The notes beneath the pieces were generated by a model. The model saw only the letters and a program-made list of their open reading frames with translations. It was not told where the DNA came from and searched no databases. Position numbers and translations under genes: made by a program. From positions 868,001-932,000 of the forward strand of contig NZ_CP058306.1 in assembly GCF_013389595.1 (NCBI RefSeq): a stretch of DNA of 64,000 bases, written 5' to 3'. Below, in pieces: positions 17,171-26,362 of the stretch (the stretch's first letter is position 1; each line of letters starts with the position of its first letter). The stretch is from Flavobacterium sp. I3-2 (GTDB taxonomy: Bacteria > Bacteroidota > Bacteroidia > Flavobacteriales > Flavobacteriaceae).

Positions 17171-19585
17171 TTATAAATTAATTTTATCGAAATTTTTATC
17201 AACTACGTGTCTGTTTCTTTCAAAATGATTAAACTTATCTACAATTTCTTTTACTTCATCTAAAGTTTTTGCTTTTTTTGTTTCTTTCTGATTTTCATTT
17301 CCGTACAAAATAATTTCATATTCATTTCCTACTTTTTTAATATCTATGCCGTACTGAGGTTTTCCTAATGAATTATAATACAAACCTCCAATTCTATCGG
17401 AATAAATTGGGCTAAAATTTTCAGATATAAATAAATCTTTATAATTGGTTATGTTATTGTTCTTGAATTCATAAACTAAAGCATCAAAAAAATCTTGCAA
17501 CTTTATGTCGTCATTCATCATTAAATTTGAATAAATTATCAAAGTAAGTCTGTCAATATTTTCTTCTGTATTTTGATTTAATTTCGCAATATGATTTCCG
17601 TCGATAAAAATTGATTGTAACGTATTGTCTTTAATAGAATATAAAGTTACAGCATTTGGCGCGCCTTCTTCTACAATAAAGTCACCACTATTTGTCAATA
17701 ATTTTCCTTCAGAATCGATAATTTGAGTGATAAGAACTTCGTTTACTTTGGCTGATTTAATTGTTATATCGTTTTTTAATTCGTTGAACAAGAATTTATT
17801 TTCATTTAATTCAAATGTAAATTGATTGAAATAATGCATCGCAAACAAATTCAGTTCAATTTTATTTATTTTTCCATTTTTAAATCCTAAACCTAAAATA
17901 GTATTGTCGTGTTTGTTTGTGTATTCAAATCCATCTGTAATTTTATGGTCTTTATAAATTGCTTTATTGGAAAGAATAGTTCTCTCAAAATTATTTTCGG
18001 ACTCAAATATATCCGAAGAATATTTATATTTTAAATTTCCTTTTTCGTAAAAATCCACAACAATCAAATCTTCAATATCTTGGTTTTGTCCAATAAAATA
18101 ACCATCGTAAGGCTTTTGGTCTTTGAAAATTCCTTTGTAAATTTCTTGAATATCGGTTGGGATTTGAAAAAAGAAAAATAAAATAGTTGAAATTTGATTG
18201 TTTTTGTAAATTTCAGAAGTAAGAAGCTCCTCTGAATTTTCAGCAAAACTGTCTTTACGAGTTAAATTTCCAGCTTCGTAAAAGTACTTGTTATTTGCTT
18301 CCTCAAAAACTCCTTCGTAAGGTTTATCTTCTTTGAATTCACAGCTAAGAATATCACCGTTATCTTTTGTTTTCTTATAAAAACCATGACGTTTTCCTGC
18401 TATCATTTCAAACTCCTCTAATAAAATAGAGTTTGATAAACCTTTAAAACTTTGCTGAATTCCATCTTGCAATTGATTTTTGTAAGATTTAATACTATAT
18501 GTATTTTGGTCTTCTTCGAAAAAAGTTCCATTGTTGGGTTTGCCATTTATATAATCACCTTGAGCGACAATTTCACCTGTTTCTGTGTTTCTGGTTATGG
18601 CTTCGCCCACAAAAATTCCGTTTTTTAATGCAAAAACACGATTAAATTTCCCAATGTTATAATTGAATTCGCCATCAAAAGGTTTTTCTTTTTTATATTT
18701 TAGAACAGATTCTTTTCCATTGATAAAAACAATTTCTTCTTCTAATTCAAAATTAACTGTTTTTAAAACACTGATTTTTATACCATTGCTATCATAATTT
18801 GTTTCCAATCTAATTTCGTCATCATTGCTAATAGTAATTTCTAAGTGACTTTTTATTTCAGAAGCAAATCCATTTTTGGTGTAGTAGTATTGTTTTAAAA
18901 TAGTTTTGTTTTCACTTTCGCTGTTGTAAATTTCTTTACCCAATTTATTCCAATAAATATTACCTAAATTTGAATATCTTTCAAAATCTGTCTGAAAAGC
19001 TTTTTTTCCATTAACCCAAAATACAACTTCCGAATACGAATTCAAATTAACACCATCAACAGTTTGTGGTTCTTCATCGTATGCGTTATCAAAAGGATTT
19101 TGGTAATAATTATTTGGTTTATTAGGTGAAAAAACGCCTGAATATTTATAATCCGAAATTTCTCCAACGGCTAATTCTTTACCTTTTAGATAAACTATAA
19201 TTTTTGATTTTTCACCTTTTTGATTGTATTGTATTTTTTTCCAAACCGAACCATTTTCATCATAATAGGTTAATTCTTTTTGATTAGAAAGATTAATAAA
19301 CTGAGTTTCTCCCGAATCAAATCCATCTTCGGAATACCAAAACGCATCGCCAGCGTATTTTGATTCGTCATTCTGATAAATATAACCTTGAAATTGAAGT
19401 TGACCATTCATGTAAAAATCTTGCATAAAAAATAATTCACCGACTTTTTTCAAAGGCATTGGTCTGTAATATGAAGCGTTTTCTTTAGATGTTTCATTCC
19501 AATTTTGGTCAAAATAAATTTTGTTTTGTGCTTGACCATATAAAGAAAATAAGATTATAATGGTTGTACTGAATTGAATTTTCAT
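17171..19585 (-). CDS. Large secreted protein with YwqK/MORN-like repeats
   Basis: An 804-residue protein from MKIQFSTT (19585), with a signal peptide ending at YGQAQ. An upstream in-frame Met at 19663 would place the start inside the terminator of the feo operon, so it is rejected. The mature part is built of short beta repeats such as YYRPMPLKKVGELFFMQ, NGQLQFQGYIYQ, YDENGSVWKKIQYN and PYDGYFIGQNQ, in the style of MORN-like YwqK repeats. The last ~150 residues differ and may be a separate domain. Function unknown; many Flavobacteria have such proteins. No neighbour on its strand is co-transcribed. Confidence 0.75.
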   Translation of the reverse strand: MKIQFSTTIIILFSLYGQAQNKIYFDQNWNETSKENASYYRPMPLKKVGELFFMQDFYMNGQLQFQGYIYQNDESKYAGDAFWYSEDGFDSGETQFINLSNQKELTYYDENGSVWKKIQYNQKGEKSKIIVYLKGKELAVGEISDYKYSGVFSPNKPNNYYQNPFDNAYDEEPQTVDGVNLNSYSEVVFWVNGKKAFQTDFERYSNLGNIYWNKLGKEIYNSESENKTILKQYYYTKNGFASEIKSHLEITISNDDEIRLETNYDSNGIKISVLKTVNFELEEEIVFINGKESVLKYKKEKPFDGEFNYNIGKFNRVFALKNGIFVGEAITRNTETGEIVAQGDYINGKPNNGTFFEEDQNTYSIKSYKNQLQDGIQQSFKGLSNSILLEEFEMIAGKRHGFYKKTKDNGDILSCEFKEDKPYEGVFEEANNKYFYEAGNLTRKDSFAENSEELLTSEIYKNNQISTILFFFFQIPTDIQEIYKGIFKDQKPYDGYFIGQNQDIEDLIVVDFYEKGNLKYKYSSDIFESENNFERTILSNKAIYKDHKITDGFEYTNKHDNTILGLGFKNGKINKIELNLFAMHYFNQFTFELNENKFLFNELKNDITIKSAKVNEVLITQIIDSEGKLLTNSGDFIVEEGAPNAVTLYSIKDNTLQSIFIDGNHIAKLNQNTEENIDRLTLIIYSNLMMNDDIKLQDFFDALVYEFKNNNITNYKDLFISENFSPIYSDRIGGLYYNSLGKPQYGIDIKKVGNEYEIILYGNENQKETKKAKTLDEVKEIVDKFNHFERNRHVVDKNFDKINL

Positions 19586-19633
19586 AATAAGTTTATTGGT
19601 TGAAACTAAAGATATTAAAAAAAACAATAAAAT

Positions 19634-19667
19634 AATAATGCCTTCAATTAGAATTGAAGGCATTATT
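19634..19667 (-). terminator. Terminator of the feoA-feoB operon
   Basis: A 16-bp perfect inverted repeat (19634-19649 with 19652-19667; AATAATGCCTTCAATT is the left arm) lies 6 bases after the small Cys-rich gene. On the minus strand it is followed by T-rich sequence. Confidence 0.75.
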
Positions 19668-19672
19668 ATTAT

Positions 19673-19801
19673 TTATCCACATTTACAGTTGTTATCAGTA
19701 CCGCAACCTTTTTTATTTTTCTTTTTTAAAAAGAATTTCTTTATTAAAAAAGCCGCAGCTAAAACCACAAGCGCATAAGTGATGATATCTTGAATATTCA
19801 T
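19673..19801 (-). CDS. FeoB-associated Cys-rich membrane protein
   Basis: A 42-residue protein too short for usual gene callers, read directly from the sequence: MNIQDIITYALVVLAAAF, then a lysine-rich stretch and GCGTDNNCKCG at the end. It starts 5 bases after the feoB stop and ends just before the operon terminator. This matches the small FeoB-associated family (one membrane helix, positive cytosolic stretch, C-terminal CxC-type cysteines) found next to feoB in Bacteroidota and Firmicutes. The cysteines could bind Fe2+ near the FeoB channel or take the place of FeoC; that role is inference. Confidence 0.85.
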   Translation of the reverse strand: MNIQDIITYALVVLAAAFLIKKFFLKKKNKKGCGTDNNCKCG

Positions 19802-19805
19802 TTTC

Positions 19806-21899
19806 TTATAAAATTTGATAAGCTAACATTGCTGAAATATAAGCCAAAACGGTCATAAAAACTACCTGAACAATGGTCCATTTCCACGAATTTGTTTCTT
19901 TTCTTGTGATTGCAATTGTAGAAATACATTGCATTGCAAACGCATAAAATAACAATAACGAAACACCTGTTCCAAGTGTAAACATCGGTGAACCATCTTC
20001 ACGAACCTGTGTTCTCATTTTACCAATTATCATATCTTCATCTTCACCGCTGCTTCCTATATTATAAAGAGTTGCTAGGTTTCCAACAAAAACTTCACGT
20101 GCAGCAAACGAAGTTAATACTGCAATACTCACTTTCCAATCATAACCAAGCGGAGCAAAAACAGGTTGAATGGTTTGTCCAATTTTTCCGATGTATGAAG
20201 TTTCTAACTGATAACCTGCAATCTCATCTGCTAATTGTGCTTCGGTTAAATTATCGTTGATGTGTTTTTCTGTAATTATCGATTCGGCTTGACCAAAAGT
20301 TTCACTTGGACCATGCGTACCTAAAAACCATAAAATTACAGATAATGCTAAAATGATTTTACCAGCTCCTAAAACAAATTCCTTCGTTTTTTCCCAAACT
20401 GTGTAAAATACATTTTTAAATAAAGGAACTTTATAAGAAGGCATTTCGATAATAAAATACGATTTTTCTTTCGCTTTAATAACATATTTCATTAACCATG
20501 CTGAAATTAATGCCATAAAAAAACCTAAAAAATACATTCCTGACATGGTTAATGCTTGTAAACTAAAGATTCCTAAAACGTTTTCGTTCGGAATTACCAA
20601 CGAAATGATAATTACGTAAACCGGAATACGTGCAGAACAAGTTGCAAACGGAGTAACCAACATGGTTATTAATCTTTCTTTTGAATTTTCGATGTTACGT
20701 GCCGACATGATTGCTGGAATGGCACATGCGTTTCCAGAAATTAATGGAACCACAGATTTTCCGCTTAAACCAAACGGACGCATTACACGGTCCATTAAGA
20801 AAACAACACGGCTCATGTAACCGCTTTCTTCAAGTAAGGCTACGAATAAGAATAAAATGGCAATTTGTGGAATAAATATGACAACTCCGCCTATTCCAGG
20901 AATGATTCCATCCGAAATTAATTCGGTTAATTTACCTGCTGGTAAAACCGTTTTTGTCCATTCTGATAATGATGTAAATGTACCATCAATGAAATCCATC
21001 GGAATACCAGACCACTCAAAAATAGCCTGAAAAACCAACAACATAATCGCAAAGAAAATAACGTAACCGAAAATTTTATGCGTAAGCACTCGGTCAAGTT
21101 TTGCTCTAAAATCGGTAGCTTTTGATGCGTCGATTACGTAAGTCGTTTTTAAAGCTTCGCCGATGAATTGATAACGCTTAATAGTTTCGCGTTGTTGCAT
21201 GCGCTTGATTTCCGAAGGTGATTTTTCGGTATAATTTGAACCTAAAACCGAGCCGATTCCGTCAAACGAAATTTGCTGAGAATGATGCAACCAAACCTTG
21301 TAAGGATTTTGATTTGCATACAATTTCTCCATTAATTCAAAATGCGCTTCATCTACTTTTTTAAGGTCTAAAAAAGAGTTTGTAGGTATTTCTTTATAAT
21401 CAAAAATCAGTTGTTTTAGCTTGTCAATACCTTGGCTTTTTCGAACTGAAATTAATGCGATTTTAGTATCTAATTGTTTTTCAAGTGCAGCTACATCAAT
21501 TGAAATTCCTTTTAATGTCATACGGTCAGCCATGTTTATAGCTAAAATACATGGGATACCTAAATCTTTTATTTGTGTAAACAGCAGCAAGTTTCGTTTT
21601 AAATTTTCGACTTCGGCTATTACAACTACTACATCCGGATGGTCGTTGTTTTTTGTGTCAAAAAGTGCTTTTAAAGTAATTTCTTCATCTTTTGAAGATG
21701 GATTTATTGAGTAAGTTCCAGGTAAATCAACAATATGAGCAGAAGTCGTTTCGTTTAATTTAAAAGTTCCTGATTTACGTTCAACGGTAATTCCAGGGTA
21801 ATTCCCTACATGTTGATTTAATCCTGTAAGCGCATTAAAAATAGATGTTTTACCAACATTTGGATTACCAATTAATGCAATTTTTATGATGTTTTTCAT
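19806..21899 (-). CDS. feoB: Ferrous iron transporter FeoB
   Basis: A 697-residue Fe2+ transporter of the inner membrane. Residues 1-170 are the GTPase domain: G1 GNPNVGKTS at 11-19, G3 DLPGTYS, G4 NMAD and a regulatory helical spacer to ~250. The rest is the multi-helix permease with two Gate motifs (CSARIPVY and FAAREVFV with SGNACAIPA). Length is slightly shorter than E. coli FeoB (773). It sits 6 bases downstream of feoA and 5 bases upstream of the small Cys-rich protein. Confidence 0.96.
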   Translation of the reverse strand: MKNIIKIALIGNPNVGKTSIFNALTGLNQHVGNYPGITVERKSGTFKLNETTSAHIVDLPGTYSINPSSKDEEITLKALFDTKNNDHPDVVVVIAEVENLKRNLLLFTQIKDLGIPCILAINMADRMTLKGISIDVAALEKQLDTKIALISVRKSQGIDKLKQLIFDYKEIPTNSFLDLKKVDEAHFELMEKLYANQNPYKVWLHHSQQISFDGIGSVLGSNYTEKSPSEIKRMQQRETIKRYQFIGEALKTTYVIDASKATDFRAKLDRVLTHKIFGYVIFFAIMLLVFQAIFEWSGIPMDFIDGTFTSLSEWTKTVLPAGKLTELISDGIIPGIGGVVIFIPQIAILFLFVALLEESGYMSRVVFLMDRVMRPFGLSGKSVVPLISGNACAIPAIMSARNIENSKERLITMLVTPFATCSARIPVYVIIISLVIPNENVLGIFSLQALTMSGMYFLGFFMALISAWLMKYVIKAKEKSYFIIEMPSYKVPLFKNVFYTVWEKTKEFVLGAGKIILALSVILWFLGTHGPSETFGQAESIITEKHINDNLTEAQLADEIAGYQLETSYIGKIGQTIQPVFAPLGYDWKVSIAVLTSFAAREVFVGNLATLYNIGSSGEDEDMIIGKMRTQVREDGSPMFTLGTGVSLLLFYAFAMQCISTIAITRKETNSWKWTIVQVVFMTVLAYISAMLAYQIL

Positions 21900-21905
21900 T
21901 ATTTC

Positions 21906-22127
21906 TTAAATAAGTTCAATAGTAATTTCCTTAGCTAAATCTTTACGAATACTGATGTGAGAATCGTTTACTTTTATATAAATAGGGTCATTGAATGGCG
22001 CTATATGCAATAGCTCAACAAAATTACCTTCAATAAAACCAAGTTCGATTAGCTTTAAAGGAACAGTTTCCATGTTAACTTGTGTAATTACTGCTTTGGC
22101 ATTGATTTTTAAAGAATCAAGTGTCAT
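21906..22127 (-). CDS. feoA: Ferrous iron transport protein FeoA
   Basis: A 73-residue SH3-like beta-barrel protein that assists FeoB from the cytosol. The family pattern is clear: a short start, KLIELGFIEGNFVELLHIAPFNDPI, and an end in ISIRKDLAKEITIEL. It is the first gene of the feo operon with a well-formed promoter 30 bases upstream. Confidence 0.93.
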   Translation of the reverse strand: MTLDSLKINAKAVITQVNMETVPLKLIELGFIEGNFVELLHIAPFNDPIYIKVNDSHISIRKDLAKEITIELI

Positions 22128-22157
22128 AGTTCTTTTATTTAGATTTAATTTATATTA

Positions 22158-22186
22158 CAAAAATAAGCATTTAAAAAGGAAACCAA
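22158..22186 (-). promoter_or_regulatory. Promoter of the feo operon
   Basis: On the minus strand TTG (22186-22184), an 18-base spacer and TATTTTTG (22165-22158) match the Bacteroidota consensus TTG-N17-23-TAnnTTTG in full. It lies ~30 bases upstream of feoA and overlaps the terminator hairpin of the SCO1 gene. No Fur-type palindrome was recognised. Confidence 0.7.
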
Positions 22187-22199
22187 ACAGACTTCCTTA
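22171..22199 (-). terminator. Terminator after the SCO1 gene
   Basis: AAGGAA (22175-22180) pairs with TTCCTT (22193-22198) around a 12-nt loop, followed on the minus strand by TTTTTAAA. It is 12 bases beyond the SCO1 stop and shares bases with the feo promoter. Confidence 0.6.
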
Positions 22200-22210
22200 T
22201 TAAACATTTT

Positions 22211-22909
22211 CTATTTTTTTTCTCTTAACCATTTGATGTCTTCAATTAACTGAAGCAAATTTTTGGTATCATCATCGGTTTCTTTATCGTAATTTGTACC
22301 GTCATAAAAACCTCTAATTCGTCCATTTTTATCGACTAAAACAAAATTTTCTGTATGAACCATATCATACATTTCATCAGGTGAACCCGTTTTTACAGCT
22401 AAAAAGGACTGACGTGCTAAAAAATAAATGTCTTTTTTATCGCCCGTTACCATATTCCATTTTCCATCAATAGCACCTTTTTCGTTAGCGTAATTTCTAA
22501 GTACTTCAGGTGTGTCAATCTCTGGCGTAACAGAAAAAGACAAAATTTTAACATCGGGCATATCTTTAATTGCTTCTTGAATTTTCACCATGTTATCTGT
22601 CATAATTGGACAAATAGTTTTACAAGTTGTAAAAAAGAAGTCAGCTACATAAATGGTATTTTCATAATCTTTTTGAGTAACTTTTTCACTATTCTGATTT
22701 GTAAACTCAAAATCAGCAATGATATGTTCTAATTTATTATTCTTATGCTGTACTAACGTATCTACCATTTCAGGGTTTACCATTGCAGGTGTATAAATTG
22801 GTAATTGTTTTTCTGGTTTTAAAGCGTTGTAAAACAATGAAATAATGACCACGCAAAGTGCAAAAAAGCCAATGAAAAAATAGCGATATTGTTTGAAGAA
22901 GCTAAGCAT
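22211..22909 (-). CDS. SCO1/SenC-family copper chaperone
   Basis: A 232-residue thioredoxin-fold protein anchored by an N-terminal helix (~residues 11-28). Copper ligands are present: Cys96 and Cys100 in FFFTTCKTICP and His185 in DMVHTENF. SCO proteins deliver copper to, or reduce, the CuA site of cytochrome c oxidase in the periplasm. No oxidase gene is in this window, so the partner is elsewhere. Divergent from the M13 peptidase gene. Confidence 0.92.
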   Translation of the reverse strand: MLSFFKQYRYFFIGFFALCVVIISLFYNALKPEKQLPIYTPAMVNPEMVDTLVQHKNNKLEHIIADFEFTNQNSEKVTQKDYENTIYVADFFFTTCKTICPIMTDNMVKIQEAIKDMPDVKILSFSVTPEIDTPEVLRNYANEKGAIDGKWNMVTGDKKDIYFLARQSFLAVKTGSPDEMYDMVHTENFVLVDKNGRIRGFYDGTNYDKETDDDTKNLLQLIEDIKWLREKK

Positions 22910-22923
22910 AATTAAAATTTGTG

Positions 22924-22931
22924 CAAAAATA
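22924..22931 (-). promoter_or_regulatory. Candidate -7 box for the SCO1 gene
   Basis: TATTTTTG on the minus strand, 14 bases upstream of the SCO1 ATG; exact TAnnTTTG. No matching -33 TTG. Confidence 0.4.
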
Positions 22932-22994
22932 CGTAACCCATTTTTAAAAAAGGTTAAAAATTCTTTAAAGAACGCATTTATAAATCTAAGTTGC

Positions 22995-23002
22995 TATTTT
23001 TG
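22995..23002 (+). promoter_or_regulatory. Candidate -7 box for the first M13 peptidase gene
   Basis: TATTTTTG, exact TAnnTTTG, 25 bases upstream of the ATG at 23028. No TTG at the -33 spacing. Confidence 0.45.
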
Positions 23003-23027
23003 TAAGAAAGGATAAAAATTTAATCTA

Positions 23028-25085
23028 ATGAAAATAAATAAACGATTGGTTTTATTAGCTGCTGCTGCAATTTTTTCAACTGCTAATTTAAAAGCGCAAG
23101 TTAATACAAACGAAAACCACGGAATCAACTTGGAGTTTATGGACAAAAACGTAAAACCTGGTGATGACTTTTTTAGATATGTAAATGGAACTTGGTTTGA
23201 TACAACTGAAATTCCTGCAGACAGAACGCGTTGGGGAAGTTTTGATGAATTACGTCAGAATACAGATGTTGATGCTTTAGCAATTTTGAAGAAAGCTGCA
23301 AACAATCCAAATTTAGATTCTAAATCTGACCAAGCCAAAGCGGTTTATGTTTTTGAAACATATTTAGATTTAGATACGAGAAATCAATTAGGAATCACTC
23401 CGATTGAGCCTTATTTAAATGATATTAATAAAATTAAAAATAATAAAGAAGTCGTTAACTTAATTTACAAAATGGTTACCGATGGTGGTATTGGTTTCTT
23501 TGGGATGTATGTTTCTGCTGATGCGATGGATTCGAACAAAAACGTAATTTATGTTTCTCCAGGAAGTATTGGTTTACCTGACCGCGATTATTATGTTTCG
23601 ACCGATGCAGATTCGCAAGACAAAAAGAAAAAATACGAAGAACATGTAGCTCGTATGTTACAGTTTACTGGAGAAACTGAAGCTCAAGCAAAAAGTGATG
23701 CAGCTAAAGTCGTGGCTTTAGAAACTAAAATGGCTGAATCTCGTTTAGATAGAGTTGCACGTCGTGACCGTAGAAATACTTACAATCCGATGACAATTAA
23801 GGAGCTACAAAAATTAGTTCCGGCTGTTAATTGGAAAGAATATTTTAAAGCTGCCGGTTTAAAAGATGTCGACCAAGTTATTGTTTCGATGCCTAAATAC
23901 ATGGAAACTTTACAAACTATTTTAGCGAAAGCGCCTGTTGAAGATTTAAAAGCGTATATGCGTTGGACTTTAATTAATAAATCTACAGGAGTTTTAACAG
24001 AAGAAATCGATCAAGCTAATTGGGATTTTTACAGCAAAACATTAACAGGTGCTGTTGCGCAACGTCCGATTGAAGAGCGTGCATTACAAGTAGTAAACGG
24101 AACAGTTGGTGAAGCTTTAGGTCAATTGTATGTAGAAGAAAAATTCCCAGCAGAAGCTAAAGATAAAGCAAAAGAAATGATTGAATATGTTTTCTTGGCT
24201 TTTGAAAACAGAATCAATAATTTACCTTGGATGACTCCAGCTACTAAAAAAGGAGCAATTGAAAAACTTCGTAAATCGACAGTTAAAATCGGTTATCCAG
24301 ATAAATGGAAAGATTATTCTGCAATGGAAATTAAATCTGCTAAAGACGGTGGAACATATTACGACAATATGAAAGCGGTTTCTCGTTGGGGATTTGCTGA
24401 AAATATTGCGGACTACGGAAAACCAGTTGACAAAACCAAATGGGGAATGTCACCACAAACAGTAAACGCATATTTTAATCCAACAAATAACGAAATCGTA
24501 TTTCCTGCAGCCATTCTTCAACCACCATTTTATGATTACAAAGCTGATGAGGCAGTTAACTTTGGAGGAATTGGAGCTGTAATCGGACATGAGATTTCTC
24601 ACGGATTTGACGATTCAGGTTCGCGTTATAATGCAGATGGAAACTTAGTTAACTGGTGGACAGAAGATGATTTAAAACAATTTACAGGTTTAGGAGGCGC
24701 ATTAGCTGACCAATATTCTGCTTTAGAACCACTTCCGAATACTTTTGTGGATGGTAAATTTACTTTAGGAGAAAACATTGGAGATTTAGGTGGAGTCAAC
24801 GCAGCTTATGACGGATTACAGTTGTATTACAAAGATCACGGTCGTCCTGCAAACATTGACGGATTTACTCCAGAACAACGTTTCTTTATTTCTTGGGGAA
24901 CGATTTGGAGATCTAAAATGCGTGATGAAGCTATCAAAAACCAAGTAAAAACAGATCCACATGCTCCAGGTATGTATCGTGCGTATGTTCCATTACAAAA
25001 CGTTGAATCTTGGTACGAAGCTTTTGATATCAAACCAAGTGATAAATTATATATAAATCCAGATGATCGTGTGAAAATTTGGTAA
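23028..25085 (+). CDS. M13-family zinc endopeptidase (neprilysin/PepO type), exported
   Basis: A 685-residue enzyme with signal peptide MKINKRLVLLAAAAIFSTAN...KAQ. The N-terminal M13 domain (~30-430) has the GDDFFRYVNGTWF start, and the C-terminal peptidase domain carries the zinc motif HEISH at 521-525 and the third ligand Glu582 in GENIGDLGG. The family cleaves peptides of up to ~40 residues. The NAYFNP segment (substrate binding) and the C-terminal end VKIW are as usual. It has a close paralogue at 26363 that is a lipoprotein. Confidence 0.95.
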   Translation: MKINKRLVLLAAAAIFSTANLKAQVNTNENHGINLEFMDKNVKPGDDFFRYVNGTWFDTTEIPADRTRWGSFDELRQNTDVDALAILKKAANNPNLDSKSDQAKAVYVFETYLDLDTRNQLGITPIEPYLNDINKIKNNKEVVNLIYKMVTDGGIGFFGMYVSADAMDSNKNVIYVSPGSIGLPDRDYYVSTDADSQDKKKKYEEHVARMLQFTGETEAQAKSDAAKVVALETKMAESRLDRVARRDRRNTYNPMTIKELQKLVPAVNWKEYFKAAGLKDVDQVIVSMPKYMETLQTILAKAPVEDLKAYMRWTLINKSTGVLTEEIDQANWDFYSKTLTGAVAQRPIEERALQVVNGTVGEALGQLYVEEKFPAEAKDKAKEMIEYVFLAFENRINNLPWMTPATKKGAIEKLRKSTVKIGYPDKWKDYSAMEIKSAKDGGTYYDNMKAVSRWGFAENIADYGKPVDKTKWGMSPQTVNAYFNPTNNEIVFPAAILQPPFYDYKADEAVNFGGIGAVIGHEISHGFDDSGSRYNADGNLVNWWTEDDLKQFTGLGGALADQYSALEPLPNTFVDGKFTLGENIGDLGGVNAAYDGLQLYYKDHGRPANIDGFTPEQRFFISWGTIWRSKMRDEAIKNQVKTDPHAPGMYRAYVPLQNVESWYEAFDIKPSDKLYINPDDRVKIW

Positions 25086-25090
25086 AAACA

Positions 25091-25122
25091 AAAAGCTCAA
25101 ACGTTTCGGTTTGAGCTTTTTT
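25091..25122. terminator. Bidirectional terminator between the M13 and T9SS cargo genes
   Basis: AAAAGCTCAAAC and GTTTGAGCTTTT form a 12-bp stem with a 6-nt loop between the convergent stops. Confidence 0.9.
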
Positions 25123-25129
25123 ATAACAT

Positions 25130-26113
25130 TTATTTTTTAATAAATTTCTTTGTAGTTCCTCCTATTTTTAAAACATAAGTACCTACTTGAAGTTGATTTA
25201 CTGAAATAGTTGCTTGACTAACATTGTCAAATTTTCCTTTTAAAACTTCTCGTCCTAAAAGATCATAAACAGAATAATCTTTATCTAAATTTTCAGTAAA
25301 TGTTAAATTTAGATTTCCAGATGTAGGATTTGGATACATGGCAAATTCAACTCTTTCTTGATCTTTTGTAGCTAATGTATTCAAAGAAAAACGGTAAACT
25401 GTATTTGCTGTAATCATTGCATTTAACGAGGTAGGTTCATCTTCGTCATCAAATGCTTCTGTATAAATTGGAGTTGCAATTGTTCCATTAACGAATCCAA
25501 CTCTTACATCGTAAGATTCTTCAGTTTCAGTTTCAGAATAAAACAATGAAATTAAACCACCTTCATCATTTAAAACAGCTAAACTTGTGATATTTGTTGG
25601 TCCAAAATGATATTCGAAAGAGTTATCTGCTTCGTAAAACCAAATTTGATAATTTAAAAAATAAGTTGAAGTTCCAAAATTAGGCATATCAAAATCTAAA
25701 TCTGTTTCTAAACCTGCATTTTTTATTTCAAGTTTTAAAATTCTACTTCCTGCCGTACCATCAACTTTGTATGATATAGGAGATAATGACGTACCTATTT
25801 GCGAGAAATTTCTATCCGTTATGAAAGTTGAATAAGGATGAAAAAAAGTTAAAGTTGATTCGCTTGTATTTATAAAAACAAAATTGTCGTCATCAAAGCC
25901 AAAATTGGAATGATTTTCTCCGAATATTGAAATTGGAAAAGGAGAACTAAATGGTCCAAATTCATCAAACATCCAAGGTTCGTTGTTGTTCATAGAAGTA
26001 GCATTTGCTAAATCTTGATAGGTAGCTGTACTTTTTTCGAAATTGTAAAAATTTTGAGCATACATTCCGATGCTTAAAAAGCAACTTGATAATAGTAAAG
26101 TAATTTTTTTCAT
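25130..26113 (-). CDS. Secreted protein with type IX secretion sorting domain
   Basis: A 327-residue protein from MKKITLLL (26113); the in-frame Met 18 codons upstream gives a poor signal sequence and is not used. After the signal peptide (ending at MYAQ) comes a beta-rich region of ~220 residues without a known domain. The last ~75 residues are a type A T9SS C-terminal domain: MYPNPTSGNLNLTF, YSVYDLLGREVL and GTYVLKI, ending KKFIKK. Such proteins are exported by the gliding-motility-linked T9SS and often attached to the cell surface. Cargo function unknown. Confidence 0.85.
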   Translation of the reverse strand: MKKITLLLSSCFLSIGMYAQNFYNFEKSTATYQDLANATSMNNNEPWMFDEFGPFSSPFPISIFGENHSNFGFDDDNFVFINTSESTLTFFHPYSTFITDRNFSQIGTSLSPISYKVDGTAGSRILKLEIKNAGLETDLDFDMPNFGTSTYFLNYQIWFYEADNSFEYHFGPTNITSLAVLNDEGGLISLFYSETETEESYDVRVGFVNGTIATPIYTEAFDDEDEPTSLNAMITANTVYRFSLNTLATKDQERVEFAMYPNPTSGNLNLTFTENLDKDYSVYDLLGREVLKGKFDNVSQATISVNQLQVGTYVLKIGGTTKKFIKK

Positions 26114-26362
26114 ATTTATTTTGTTTATTTTGTCAAATATAGTTTTTATTGTACAAATAAATATCAAAAGTGATGTTATTTAAAAAATACATTTTATTTG
26201 AGTTTAGAAAAATGAAATAAAAAAACAATTATTTCGAAATTGATTTAATAATTATTTTACCATTTCTTCTGTGCAAAAACAGTATCTCAATTAGTTAAAA
26301 AGATTTATTTTTTACTAAACAAAAACTTTTTATTACCTTTCAATCCTAAAATAACTTTTTTT

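Noticed and set aside
19586..19663. Longer N-terminus of the repeat protein
   Set aside because: It would start in the inverted repeat that terminates the feo operon; MKIQFS gives a normal signal peptide.
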